From NCBI RefSeq assembly GCF_019578655.1, contig NC_063262.1:12717582-12781581 (forward strand): a stretch of DNA of 64,000 bases, given 5' to 3'. The notes beneath the pieces are model-generated. The model saw nothing but the letters and a program-made list of their open reading frames with translations, did not search any database and had not been told where the DNA came from. Source of the stretch: Ricinus communis (lineage: Eukaryota > Streptophyta > Magnoliopsida > Malpighiales > Euphorbiaceae). Below are positions 23,210-35,711 of the stretch, piece after piece. The position numbers and the translations under genes are program-made. Numbering within the stretch: position 1 is the first letter of the stretch; each line of letters starts with the position of its first letter.

Positions 23210-24250
23210 CTTAGAATCAAATTAGTTTTGCTATTAGTTAATGCATGGCATATTGCTTTATTTTCTTCATTTCCTTCCATCATGCACACACATATATAGA
23301 CACGCGTTTTCCTTTTACATTAAAGTAAATTGTTATTCAATTGATTAAATTTAGTATTTATTTTCCGTTGTTTATTTTTAATAGAATTCTAGTGTTTATT
23401 TTTAATAATATTGTAGTGTTCTATCTCTATAAATTTTACTTTTATACTATTATCAACTATTATTTTTAAATTATATTAAATTAGTAAAAGACTAAATCAA
23501 CAAATCTTATTTTCCGTTGCTTATTTTTAATAGAATTCTAGTTGTTTTTTTAATAATATTATACTGTCCTATTTCTATATAAATTTCATCTTTATACTAC
23601 TATCAACAATTATTTTTCTATTAAATTACATTAAATTAGTAAAAAACTAAAAATCAACTAATCTTAACAATACTAATTATAAGGCCTTTTCGATAAATTT
23701 ATCCGTCTTTCCCTTCTTCGCACTTTATATATGTTATGATATTAGTTAATGCATCACATATTACTTTTATTTTCTTCATTTCCTTCCATCATGCACACAC
23801 ACATATAGGCACACTTTTTTTTTTTTTACATTTAAGTAAAATTGTTATTCAATTTATTAAATTTAGTGTTTATTTTTTGTTGTTTATTTTTAGTAGAATT
23901 CTAGTTTTTTTATTTTTAATAATATTGTAGTATTCTATCTCTATAATTTTTATCTTTATACTACTATCAACTATTATTTTTCTATTAAATTATATTAAAT
24001 TAGTAAAAGACTAAATCAACCAATCTTAACAATATTGTGTTTATTTTCCGTTGTTTTTTTTAATAGAATTCTAGTTATTTTTTTAATAATATTACGATGC
24101 CCTACCTCTATATAAACTTTATCTTTATACTACTATCAACAATTATTTTTCTATTAAATTATATTAAATTAGTAAAAGACTAAATCAACCAATCTTAATA
24201 ATACTAATTATAAGGTATTTTCAATAAATTTATCTGTCATCCCCTCTTTT
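23210..24250 (+). repeat. ~510-base tandem duplication with internal ~160-base repeats
   Basis: The block starting 'ttagttaatgca' at about 23237 recurs at about 23742, including the words 'ttccttccatcatgcacacac'. Inside each copy a ~160-base sub-unit ('attttccgttg...tagaattctag...aaattagtaaaagactaaatcaac') occurs twice, giving four sub-units in all. Confidence 0.75.
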
Positions 24251-24870
24251 CACACTTTTATATATGTTATGATATGACTAGTATTGCTCGTTATGCATGT
24301 TATGTACATAAATTATTATAATAAAAGTCACAATATTGATAAACTAGTATATAATATAACATGTATTAAATTATTAAATTATTTTATGAGTATTTTTCTT
24401 TATCATATAGTAGGAACTCATGAAAATATATAAAATATATTGACCATATGAAGTAATTCACTTGCAATAATTCTGCTAATAAAGTATTATAATAATAGTA
24501 AACACATAAATTAATATATAAATAAAATAAAACTAAGAGTATTATTTTTTTTTGACTTCTTAGTCTTAATTTTTATAAATAATTGTATTGAATTATTTAA
24601 ATTTCATCATTAGTATATATATATAGTGTGAGTAATTCATCAATTTTTTATAGGACTAAAAATGTTATATAAAATTATGATAGGATTATGATTGAATTAG
24701 ATTGGTCACCAATTAATTTTATTAGGATTAGGAAATTAATCACTAATTAATTACATATAGAATTAATAGGCTAAAGTTAGTAATTATTAATTAATTATAA
24801 GAATATTTTAGTGAGTTTAAAAGTCTTTTCATCTTTCATGCTTTTATATATATTATACATATACTATAGA
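24240..24870 (+). repeat. AT-rich dispersed repeat A, copy 2
   Basis: Same family and orientation as 20690-21200, and inverted relative to 34460-35430. Includes 'tgaccatatgaagtaatt' at about 24441, also present inverted near 34768. Confidence 0.6.
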
Positions 24871-25595
24871 TTAATAGTAATTGTAAAAAGTACCTTTTTG
24901 TTAATATGGGTACTATTGTACGCATTGACATTTTATATTTTAAAACTAGATTTTTTTATAAAATTTAATAAAAGTATTTTGGAGAAATAATAATAAAGAT
25001 TATTAATATTAACTAAAAAAGTTACATTTGTTAATCAGTATATAAATTGAAAATAGATTATCTTTCTTGTAGGAAAGGAGGGTATACATTTAATATTCTT
25101 GATAGCTACGTGCATTTCACTAGTTATACTGAAAAGAAAAGTTTTTGACTTGTTTAGTAATTGAGGTGTGACATTGGAATTACTTAATTTTTCTAAAAAT
25201 AGATTTGCCTCTATTTGATTTTACACCACAAAAGAGAGAGCACCCAAATGGGGCGGACAACCATCAAAGCAAAACTTACTTCTTAATTCATTTTCCTACA
25301 TTCTCTTTCCTTGTTTCTGAACAAACATAGCAGACATAAACATCCATATTTTCTTTCTTTTTCATCTCATTTCAGTTTTGCATGAGTCATTGAAGAATAA
25401 CATATAATAGGCAACATTTTTTGAGGATTGATACATATAGAGTGGTGTTGGCGATCATACATATATGTTGAGTATTGGCCAAGAGGGAAGGATTGTTACT
25501 GGTTTTATCTTGTGTATATAGTTTTGTAAAGAAAAAGAAAAAATAGAAAAAGGATTGTGTTTAGAAAAGTTGATTAAATATTATCATAGGAGAAA
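24871..25595 (+). promoter_or_regulatory. Upstream region of the CHX15-like gene
   Basis: The 725 bases before the start codon hold the likely promoter and 5' UTR. A tatata-containing stretch (tgtgtatatag, about 25511-25521) lies roughly 75 bases before the ATG, and other TATA-like words occur further up. The transcription start cannot be fixed from sequence alone. Confidence 0.35.
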
Positions 25596-28500
25596 ATGGG
25601 TGATCATCCTCAAGCAATGAAGAATACAACAACAGAAGATACAATAGTGTGTTATGCACCTACCATGATAACAACAAATGGAGTGTGGCAAGGTGATAAT
25701 CCTTTAGATTATTCACTTCCACTTTTCATCTTACAATTAACTTTGGTTGTCGTCACCACCCGGCTTCTTGTTTTTATCCTCAAGCCTTTTCGCCAGCCTC
25801 GTGTTATCTCTGAGATCATGGTAAAGTTTATATATTTGGTCGTTTGTAATATGATTTCACTTTTCTTTTTCATAGCCTTGTAATGGCCTTTTCAGGGAAT
25901 TGTAAGATTCCCATTTGTTATTCTTTTCTTGATCTGATTCATATTAATGTACATGTCAAATTAAGTTTATTCATGGCACAAACGATTTCTTTTTCCAGGG
26001 TGGTGTGATATTGGGTCCATCTATGCTTGGACGCAGTAAAGTATTTGCAAATACAATCTTCCCCTTGAGAAGTGTGATGGTGCTTGAAACAATGGCAAAT
26101 GTAGGTCTCCTCTATTTCTTATTCCTTGTTGGAGTAGAAATGGACATATCAGTCATTAAAAGAACAGGGAAAAAGGCATTAGCCATAGCAGTTGCAGGAA
26201 TGATCTTACCCTTCTTCACAGGTTTAGCGTTCTCTTTCCTTATCCACAGGGATTCACACAATATGAATGAAGGCACTTTTATTCTCTTCCTAGGTGTTGC
26301 GCTCTCTGTTACTGCTTTTCCTGTACTTGCTAGGGTTCTTGCAGAGCTCAAACTCATAAACACAGAGCTTGGTAGAATTGCAATGTCTTCAGCTCTCATC
26401 AATGACATTTGTGCTTGGATTCTGCTATGTTTTGCCATTGCTCTAGCTGAAAATGACAGTGCGTCTTTAGCTTCCTTGTGGGTGATCCTCTCAAGTGTAG
26501 CATTTGTTATTTTTTGTGTTTTTGTTGTTAGACCGGCCATCTCATGGATTATAAGAAGAACACCAGAAGGAGAAACTTTTAGTGAGTTCTACATATGTCT
26601 TATTCTTACAGGAGTAATGATTTCAGGTTTTATAACAGATGCTATTGGGACACATTCTGTTTTTGGAGCATTTGTATTTGGGTTGGTTATACCGAATGGA
26701 CCTCTTGGTGTTACTCTAATTGAAAAACTAGAAGATTTTGTATCAGGGCTTTTGCTACCCCTCTTTTTTGCTATGAGTGGGCTAAAAACTAATGTTGGGG
26801 CTATTCAAGGAGCTACTACTTGGGGACTTTTGGGTCTTGTTATACTTCTTGGAGGTGTTGGTAAAATTGCTGGTACATTACTTGTGACATTCTTCTACCA
26901 AATGCCTGTACGTGAAGGCCTTACTCTTGGCTTGCTCATGAATACTAAAGGACTTATTGAAATGATTATTCTCAATGTTGGCAAGGATCAAAGGGTACTC
27001 TCCTAACCTCATTGCATATTCATAAACACCCACATTTGCATACGCACACAAACTCTTGTTATTTCTCCATTCCAGAGTTGGGTTTAATTGTAGAACTCAT
27101 AGTCCACAATTGTGGGTATATTACTCATTGGTATTAAATATTTGAGCCTATTATTTAATTGGTATCAATACTTTAATTTTATTTTTTTCAGTATTAGTAC
27201 TTCTATTTCTATTTCAATTAGAGTACCTATTACTTCTCCAACTTATTTTTGTTGATATGGTGGTCAGAGATAAAATATTTTTGATTAATTTGCCACATCA
27301 ACAATGTTGATTTATTGATAAATGAGGCATACTTTTAATTTTTTTATACATATTTAAAGATGGGTCTCTCGTGTTTAGTAAAATAATTTACTAGTGAATT
27401 GATATTATTGATGTTGCAGATTAATTTAGAGTTTTTATTTCTGATGATTATATAGCAAAAATAGATTAGAAAAATTATAAGTATCCTAAATTGAAACATA
27501 AATGGAAAATTATTTACATCCAGCAAATCATATCTTTGTAATTATATAAGTAATATCGGAGTTAATCTCAAGGTTTCGTATTAGAAATTCTTTACATGAG
27601 TTGATTTTGTATGATTACTGAGTTTATTATAATTTGCAGGTTCTAGACGACGAATCCTTCGCAATCATGGTGATTGTGGCTGTGATAATGACTGGACTCA
27701 TCACACCTATTGTTACTGCAATATATAGACCAGCAAGGAAATTTATACCATACAAAAGACGAACAATCCATAGATCAAAACCAGATGCAGAGTTAAGGAT
27801 ACTAGTATGCGTGCACACCCCTAGAAATGTTCCAACAATCATCAACCTTCTTGAAGCATCTCATCCCACAAAGAGGTCACCAATGTGTGTCTTTGTCCTC
27901 CACTTGGTTGAGCTCACCGGCCGAGCATCTGCTATGCTCATCGTTCACAACACTAGAAAGTCTGGCCGACCAGCCTTGAACAGAACTCAAGCTCAATCTG
28001 ATCACATAATCAATGCCTTTGAGAATTATGAACAGCATGCAGTTTGTGTTTCAGTTCAACCCTTAACAGCCATTTCTCCTTACTCTACAATGCATGAAGA
28101 TATCTGTAACTTAGCAGAGGACAAAAGGGTAGCCTTCATAATAATCCCTTTCCATAAACAACAAACAGTTGATGGTGGAATGGAAGCAACAAACCCAGCA
28201 TTCAGGACGGTGAACCAGAATGTGTTAGCAAATGCACCTTGCTCAGTTGGCATTCTTGTTGACAGAGGGCTTAATGCGTCTACTCGGTTAGCGGCAAACC
28301 AACTGTCTCATCATATAGCAGTGCTTTTCTTTGGTGGGCCGGATGACAGAGAAGCATTATCATATGCATGGAGGATGTCAGAGCACCCTGGAATAAGCTT
28401 AACTGTAATGCGATTCCTTCCAGGGGAGGATGCAGCTCAGTCAGCTAGGCAGCCCGGAGGAAGTCATCATAATGAACCAAGGATACTAACTGTGGAAACG

Positions 28501-28923
28501 CATGACCAAAGAGAGAAGCAACTCGATGAAGAGTACATAAATGAATTCAGAATTCATATTGCTAATGATGAGTCTGTGTTTTATACTGAAATACTAGTGA
28601 ACAATGGGGAGGAAACTGTTGCGGCAATAAGGGGAATGGACATTAATGCTCATGACTTGTTCATTGTGGGTAGAGGACAAGGGATGATCTCACCACTCAC
28701 TGCTGGGCTTACAGATTGGAGCGAGTGTCCTGAGCTGGGTGCCATTGGAGATTTGCTAGCTTCATCAGATTTTGCAGCAACTGTCTCAGTGTTGGTCGTG
28801 CAACAATATGTTGGAACTGGTTTGCAACCTGAGACACTTCACACGCCTGAGGGACAAGCTCATCTAGATGAACAGTACACTGGCCTACAGTTGATGAATA
28901 AACGACCTCCAACATCAAGGTAA
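25596..28923 (+). CDS. CHX15: Cation/H+ antiporter, CHX15-like, three exons
   Basis: Predicted exons are 25596-25820, 25999-26994 and 27640-28923, giving 834 residues with all junctions in phase 0. The family (CPA2) exchanges monovalent cations, mainly K+, for protons at endomembranes or the plasma membrane and helps set organelle pH. The N-terminus CYAPTMITTNGVWQGDNPLDYSL is close to that of Arabidopsis CHX15 (about 820 residues), and the similarity runs the full length. Residues ~45-440 are the multi-pass Na+/H+ exchanger domain: LGPSMLGRS, FLVGVEMD (~117-124), SVTAFPVLAR, and the Asn-Asp pair N210-D211 in the ion-binding helix. Residues from ~458 are the cytosolic part with two USP-like folds (ELRILVCVHTPRN; IAVLFFGGPDDREAL from ~632). 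It ends with the conserved TDWSECPELGAIGDLLASSDF and VSVLVVQQYVG blocks. No frame damage is seen, so it is likely functional. CHX15 versus a close paralogue is an inference. Confidence 0.93.
25821..25998 (+). other. CHX15-like intron 1
   Basis: 178 bases, GT...AG (gtaaag to ttttccag). It falls between ATG (Met75) and GGT (Gly76), inside the conserved SEI-GG motif, phase 0. Confidence 0.85.
26995..27639 (+). other. CHX15-like intron 2
   Basis: 645 bases, GT...AG (gtactc to tttgcag). It falls between Arg407 and Val408 in NVGKDQR-VLDDE, phase 0. It is AT-rich with no inserted element recognised. Confidence 0.85.
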
Positions 28924-29389
28924 CCATTAATGTAAATCCAGCATTAGCAATGGCTTACTTGGGAATTCCAATGAAATAGACTGAAACATCAAAACTAGTA
29001 AAACGAAAAAAATATCAAATCAAGATTCTCTGATATTTATTTTCTTTCTTTTCTGATTTTTAATATTTAATTTAGCTTTCACTGTGATTTGTAGAACAAC
29101 AAACACTCTTGTAACTATTGATTCTTTGATAACTGGCATCTTCTCCTTTCTTTTTCTTTTCTAAGTTACAAAATTGGAAAAATTCTTGTCTACCTACACA
29201 ATGTATATATACCAAAATGAATAGAAGAGTTACATGTATTATAAAAGTATTTGACACTTTTAGTATAATTAACACATATTTCATTGTTTAAAACTAATAA
29301 ATATGTATTAAGCATGTAATGGTTTGATGAATAAATAAGAGCATAAACCTAAATTAGACAGAAACTTTCTTTGAATTTATAATTGGATA
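28924..29389 (+). other. 3' flank of the CHX15-like gene
   Basis: Contains the probable 3' UTR (aatgaaataga near 28970 as a weak polyadenylation-like word). No other gene seen. Confidence 0.35.
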
Positions 29390-30700
29390 CTATATGAAAA
29401 GGAGCGTGAATATCTTGATCAATGTCCTAATCTTACTTGTTGAGCTCCTAGATGGAAGTTTGGTTTAAGTAAACATAACAAGATTGCTAAAAAAGTTAGA
29501 TATTTTCTTTTCAAGCCTAGACTCCAAAGATTGTTTATGTCTAAAGAAACTACCGAAGATATGAGTTGGCATAAAGAAAAATGAATTGATTATGATGTAA
29601 TTAGGCATCCAGCTGATGCAAAGGAATGGCGGGAGTTTGATAAGGCAAATGAGTGATTTGCTCGAGATTCTCGTATATGTGACTTGACCTAACTAGTGAT
29701 GGATTTAACCCATTTAGGAATATGAGCACTAATTATAGTATGTGGCCAATTATTTTACTACCTTATAAGTTGCCATCATGGAAGTATATTAAAGAGCTCT
29801 TTTTATTTTTGGCTGTACTTATCCCTAGTAAGGATTCTTTTCGAAATGATATTGATGTTTATTTACGCCATTGATAGAGTTAAAATAATCATAGAAAGAT
29901 GGTGTATGAGCATATGATGCTTATACTGGTGATGCATTTTAATTGTATATAGTATTATTATAGAGAATAAATAATTTTTTTATATATGGAATGTTATCTA
30001 AATGGAATACAAAGGAAAAATTAGCTTGTCTAGTTCTTAATGAGTGAACATGCTTACTTTCTATAAAGAATGGAAGAAAACAATGTTACATAGGCCACCA
30101 TAGACATTTGGATAAAAAATATTCATGGAAAAAGAGTAAAAAATTTAATGGTGAGCCAGAGTATCAGTCCAAACCTGAAGAATTATTAGTACATAATATA
30201 TTGAGAAATTTGATTATGTTCCAGAAAAGATATTTAGAAAACAATATTTTAAAGGGAAGCACAAAAAAGAATGTGTTTTTTAATTACTTTATCGAAAAAT
30301 ATTGAAATTGCACCATAACTTGAATGTGATGCACATAAAAAAAAGTTTATATGTGAAAATATTTTAGGAACTTTGATGAACACTAATGGAAAAGCTAAAA
30401 AGAATTTTAGGATTCATATGGATTTAGAAACAATGGGTATAAAAAAAGAGTTGCACTTACAATAAAATGGTCACAAGTTTTTGATGCCGTGTGTAAGTTA
30501 TAACTTTTCATTAGTAGAGAGGAAACAATTTTGTGAATGGCTGAAATCAATTAAATTACTTAATGGGTATTGCCTCAAATCTATCTCAATATGTGAATGT
30601 CAACGATTATAAAATATCAGGTATGAAAAGCCATGATTATTACGTATTCTACAAGATTACTTGAGGTTGCAGCTCATGGTTATTTACCGAAAGATATATG
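29390..30700 (+). pseudogene. CACTA (En/Spm) TNP2-like transposase fragment 2
   Basis: Central part of a TNP2-type transposase, in at least three frames. Blocks are KPRLQRLFMSKETTEDM with WHKEK (about 29510-29580), VIRHPADAKEWREFDK (about 29600-29645), MSTNYSMWP-like and PSWKY (about 29700-29790), and the YDAYTGDAF and INNFFIYGMLSKWNTKEKLACL blocks (about 29915-30030). Then come CYIGHHRHLDKKYSWKKSKKF (about 30087-30145), LNVMHI-like with TLMNTNGKAKKN (about 30370-30405), and FCEWLKSIKLLNG (about 30530-30568). About ten stops and shifts make it inert. It resumes roughly where fragment 1 (12836-13435) ends in protein coordinates, but the two need not be from one element. Confidence 0.75.
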
Positions 30701-31149
30701 TAACGTTTGCAGAATGATATAATTTTAATATTCTGTAAGCTTGAAATGACATATCCATTCTCTCTCTTTTTTTTTTTTATAATTATTGTGCATTTACCGG
30801 TTCAATTACTATGTGAAGTTGAATTAGGTGGGCCAGTTCATTATTAGTCAATATATTTCATTGAAAGGCAAATGTAAAATATCAAAATTTACTCATTTTA
30901 CTTTTTATATTTTTACATATATGGCCGACTAGTTAGTGTTAATATAAGTAAAAATGGTATAGTACTGACCAGTCAAGCAAAATAAGTTCTTTATATTAAA
31001 AACACGAAAAATAAGGTCACCGGGCCGATCGCTAATGAGTATTGCGTCTTCCCGGAGAGCCGTTTTCATGGGACCTCAACGATCCCGGTGGCGATGTCCA
31101 AAGCGTAACTAGTGGATGAAAATTTTTGTTATAAGTATATATTTCAGAA

Positions 31150-31191
<42 letters not shown>

Positions 31192-31792
31192 CGTCTTAGT
31201 AAAAATAAATACTAAGTCATATCAACTACATATTATAATAGATGATGTTAATGAAATTAAAAAATTAATAAAAAGAATATGAATTTATTGTTTCGAAAAA
31301 GTGTGCTCTCAGGATCACTTGATGCTAGTACTTTGTTTCAGAAAAAAGATTGGTAAAAGATAAAACTTATATTAATTTTAATGTTGAAAAAGATTCTAAT
31401 AATGAAGAAAATGATATACCATTATTGACTACTATCCTGAAGATAATGGTGATAAAGAAAGATGATAGCACGATAATGAGTTTTAAACTTTTGCATATCT
31501 TAAATAAGGGATTTTTTTTAATATATTATTAATATATTGCTCTCATTTTTGTTAGTACACATAATCTTTTTATTTATTGAGTCATAAAGTACTATTGGAT
31601 AGTCATGGAATTATTTTTTGAAAATTTTTATTTTTATAATGGCACGACTATCAATATCACTTGATTTACATTGAAATATATGAGTATCAATATTATTTCT
31701 TTATATTAAATGACTATTTAACCAAAAAAAGAGTAAAATAATCATTTAATACTTTTCAAAATTATTATAAAATAAAAAAACCCCCCTTTGTA
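30701..31792. other. AT-rich intergenic DNA with one GC-rich island
   Basis: No gene recognised. A GC-rich segment at about 31015-31100 (ccgggccgatcgc, tcccggagagccg, gatcccggtggcgatg) stands out from the AT-rich surroundings and is unassigned. A (TA)n microsatellite follows at about 31154-31191. Confidence 0.4.
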
Positions 31793-31800
31793 GCTACAAC

Positions 31801-33191
31801 TAGGGCTGAGCATGGATCTCAGTAATTTCTGCCCGAACCGAATAACCGTACAGAAAAATACCATAACCGAAATAACCGAAATTTTTTATAACCGAATTAA
31901 ACTGATCCGAATTTTTTTCTATTACGGTATGGTACTGGTTCTTTAGTAAAAACTATACCATAACCGTACCATAACCGATCCGTCTTGTGCTGATCCGGAC
32001 CAAACTGTAAAACCAAATTTTTTTATATATATTTATTAATAATTATTTATATTATATAAATAATATCTTTTAAAAATAACTATAATATTATAAAATACTT
32101 TATACTCTATAAAAAAATTATTTTATATTTTATCATTTTATATAATTCAAACAATTTTTATCGAAATAAGAAAAAAATACTATATATTAAAAATAACTAT
32201 AATATTATAATGTATTTTATATTCTATAAAAAATATAAGTTATATATTAATATATCATATAGTATACTGATACTAATATATATACTATAATACTAAATTT
32301 ATAATTTACTATCTACTAACTTAACCTTAATACATTTTCTTACCACATACTACAAACCTACATCTAACAATTTGAACACATTATCTTCCTTTCTAGAACA
32401 CACCGCCGCATCTCCCACTTTGCAATTTAGAAAAACAAAATTCCTAAGGCAAATTTCTGGACAGAAAATCAAAAGGAAGAAGAAAGAAATTCGTTCGCGT
32501 AGACGTTTTCCTCTTTAAAACACACCGCTGCACCTCTCAATTTTCAATTCAGAAAGACAAAATCCCTAAGGTAAATTTCTAGACAGAAAATTAAAAGGAA
32601 GAAGGAAGGAATTAGCTCGCCTAGACGTCTTTCTCTTTAGCGCCGCGCATAATTGGCTCGCGTAGACGTCTTCCTCTTTAGCGCTCTCTTTTTTCATAAC
32701 TGTGGCGTCGTTACTCAGTCCCGGATATTTTTATTTTCTTTTTTACTTTTTTATTTTTATTTTTTATGGGTAGATTGTTGGCTGCAACTGTGAAAAATAT
32801 TTTATTTTAATGATTGCCATCTGCAAGATGTTTTTATGCTAGGAGTAACATATATTTTAATGGTTTGTATTTGAACATTGAATGAATTATTATACTTGCA
32901 AGTGATTGAATTGCAAAACAGGTTGTTCAAGAATGTGATTGCAAGTGGTAATCATATTTTCTCTAAATGTATTTGATTAAAGATGAGATTAAAGTTGTAT
33001 TTTTTTAATCTTTTAGAACCGAAAATAGCACCGAACCGAACTGTATTTAACCGTAAAAATTAGTACAATACGATATGGATCCTTTTATGTTTGGTACGGT
33101 ACTGGTACCTTTAATTTTAAAAGAACCGAGATTTGGTATGGTACTGTTGATTTATAAATAACCGAATTGGACCGATCCGTGCTCAGCCCTA
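31801..33191 (+). mobile_element. hAT-type non-autonomous DNA transposon
   Basis: A 1391-bp element with terminal inverted repeats TAGGGCTGAGCATGGA at 31801 and its complement at the right end (TCCGTGCTCAGCCCTA, one mismatch). It is bounded by the perfect 8-bp target duplication gctacaac (31793-31800, 33192-33199). An 8-bp TSD with TAGGG...CCCTA ends points to the hAT superfamily. Subterminal zones carry many 'aaccgaa'/'accgta' words, plausible transposase-binding repeats. No transposase frame is present, so it depended on an autonomous relative. Confidence 0.9.
32397..32700 (+). repeat. ~120-base tandem duplication inside the hAT element
   Basis: The unit beginning 'cacaccgccgcatctc' at about 32400 is repeated at about 32520. 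A third partial copy of the end ('ggctcgcgtagacgtc') lies at about 32652. The copies are diverged by roughly one base in ten by eye. Confidence 0.75.
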
Positions 33192-33199
33192 GCTACAAC

Positions 33200-33685
33200 T
33201 ATTACTAATCAAAATCAAGATATTGTCAAATATTGATTTTAGTCAATTATTTTTTGTATTTAAAATTAACAAATTATTTCTTTTAGTTTCGTAAAATTAA
33301 TTTCATCATAATTTAATTTTATCATAATAAATTACTAATTTTATCATAATAAATAAAAATTTTGTCGACAAATATATTTTTTCATTATTAATAGAACATA
33401 ACTATCTCTTGGAACAAATTTATTTATAGCAATAAATAATAACTATTATAACAAAAGTACTCTATATTGGCGCCAAAATATAGAGGGAAACATATACGAT
33501 GAAACAATTATGATAAAAAAAATTTGTCATTAAATTGCCAGTAATATTACTTGTGAAACGATAGTTTGATAAACATTATTTTTGTTATAATTGTCCTTAT
33601 TTTATAGATTTGAATTTTAATTTATCACAATAAAAATACTATTTATTAAAAACATTTTCATCACAATATAGTAAATTTTCTATAA
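33200..33685. other. AT-rich intergenic DNA
   Basis: Nothing recognisable. Confidence 0.3.
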
Positions 33686-34425
33686 TGTCCCACTTAGTCA
33701 TGTTAGAATGTAAAGTACTTTTCCAGTATCAACAAATGAGGTTACTGGTTTGACAGTGACAAGGGGATGGTCAAGTACGGGTTGTTCCATCAAAGCTTGT
33801 TCGATTCCTTCTTTCAGTCTCCCACGTACCCTAAAGAAAGAGATTTGACTCAAATGTTCAGGTGCTGCTTTCAGTCTTTTTTCCATTTGACTCCTTCACT
33901 GAAAACATGGCGCCATGTATGGATGAAATCCTCATGAGTCTGACACTCCTTCCACCTACGCACAAACTCTATGCTGCCAGCAAAGAAGCCCATTCTATCT
34001 AAAAAGATGCTTTTGCCATATCTAGAGTTTCTTTTGACACGATCTAAAACGATTCCAGATGAAAGATGACTAGACAATTGCTCTCTTGAGTAATGGGAAG
34101 CGAGCTAGTCCCTGAAAATATCCGTTCATTTGTTGTAACATTTTTTTTTCTTTTTTAAGATAGCAAGGAGGCGATTTGTTCGCTTGTGGATTCAGCTAGC
34201 CAACACTAATGCAATTCATTCGCCCTACTATCCTACAAAGCAATTCAAACTCTTAGTAAGACTACAGCTAGGATGACTCATTCTATTCCGTCTGAGGTCA
34301 GGTCGTTATACGTAATTGACCAATACCAACACCTGGAAATATATCACCTTTTAAAAAACTCTCGTGAAATTTTTGATTTGCCTGTTCCTAGTCATCATAG
34401 GAAAGAAATGCAGAAATAAAAAATA
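33686..34425. other. Unassigned, less AT-rich segment (possible captured or organellar DNA)
   Basis: Base composition is clearly richer in G+C than both flanks and reads like coding DNA. On the minus strand two overlapping open stretches join near 33880: one with FLDRMGFFAGSIEFVRRW and THEDFIHTWRHVF (33871-34077), the other with RLKAAPEHLSQISFFRVRG and VKPVTSFVDTGK (33698-33886). They are in different frames, as if one frame had shifted. I do not recognise the family. Candidates are an organellar insertion, a retroelement fragment or a captured gene piece. No start, splice or promoter supports a working gene. Confidence 0.35.
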
Positions 34426-34459
34426 GATTCTTCCCTAAGAGCTTGTTCAGTACTACCGA

Positions 34460-35430
34460 TATTAAAAATGCATAATTTTATTTTATCCTAATTTTATATA
34501 TAATTAATTTAGTTTTTCAATATTAATAGAATTAGTTATTAATCTAACTCAATCATAATTTCTAATCCTATAAAAAACTTATATATCATATAGACATACA
34601 CTTATGATGGAATTCAAATAAATTAATAAATTTTATAAAAATTAAAGACAAAAAAAAAAGGATATGATACTTTTAATTTTATTTTATAGATATATTAACT
34701 CATGTGTTCATTATTATCATTATTATAGTACTTTATTAATATGATTACTATTGCAAATAAATTACTTCATATGGTCAATATATATTTATATACTAAACTA
34801 ATTATTCATCAAATTTTTTTAATGTTTTGCTCCTTTTAATCATGAAGTTTTAAAATTTATTTCTTATATCTTTTCTTGCTATTTCATCTTTGAGAAATAA
34901 ATTTTTTATTTTTATTTAATTATAATAATATTACTATTAAAAGTATTATATTATAAAATTAAAATTTGAGAAATTATTAAAACTAAAATATTGAATTTTT
35001 TTATAACTTTTGAGATTTTATTTCAATATTCTTAATTAAATAATTATTAAATTAATATTGTTAAATTATTTAAGAAAATAAATAAAAATACTAAACCAAA
35101 ATAAATTATTTTTGACAAATAATAATCTTAATAAAAAATATAATTTGATATAATAAACATATAAAGCTTAGTATTGATAATAAGCCACTAACAAAAATAG
35201 AAAAAATTAGATTCTTTATGATTTTATATAAATTTATTTGAAGTTTAATTTTTAATTAATTTTATAAAGTATATAATAATATATGAGTTCTTACTACATG
35301 TCAGAAAAATATTTACAATTTAATTAAATTTATTTAATTAATATTATATCATATTCTATATTAGTTTATCATATATTTTTATATTACAATTTTAATAATA
35401 ATAATTTATGCGTATAACGTATGATGATAA
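34460..35430 (-). repeat. AT-rich dispersed repeat A, copy 3 (inverted, longer)
   Basis: Inverse complement of repeat A at 20690 and 24240. 34466-34793 matches the inner part, and 35390-35430 matches the 'cgttatgcatg' end, with about 0.6 kb of extra AT-rich sequence between. Confidence 0.55.
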
Positions 35431-35444
35431 ATATTAATAAATAA

Positions 35445-35448
<4 letters not shown>

Positions 35449-35484
<36 letters not shown>

Positions 35485-35509
35485 ATTACTATTATTATTA
35501 TTATTATGA
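35449..35509. repeat. (AT)n followed by (ATT)n microsatellite
   Basis: About 33 bases of alternating AT then about 28 bases of ATT repeats. Confidence 0.9.
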
Positions 35510-35708
35510 TATATGTTTATGTATGAATTAGCATGCATTTATTTGTTGATGATGTGGTCATTGTTGAAAAGATATATTGAAAGAGTTAAGTGGTGAACTT
35601 AAGATCAACAAAAATATTTTTCAGAGTAAATAAATTTTTTATATTTTATAACATCAAAAGAATATTGTTAATTTGTTATTAGGAAACTTAATTTCGAAAT
35701 GGAAAAAT

Positions 35709-35711
<3 letters not shown>

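Noticed and set aside
26112..26540. 142-codon minus-strand frame over the CHX exon
   Set aside because: Shadow of the well-supported plus-strand exon 2; its product has no family features.
27344..27526. 60-codon minus-strand frame inside CHX intron 2
   Set aside because: AT-rich chance frame in an intron with good splice borders; no support.
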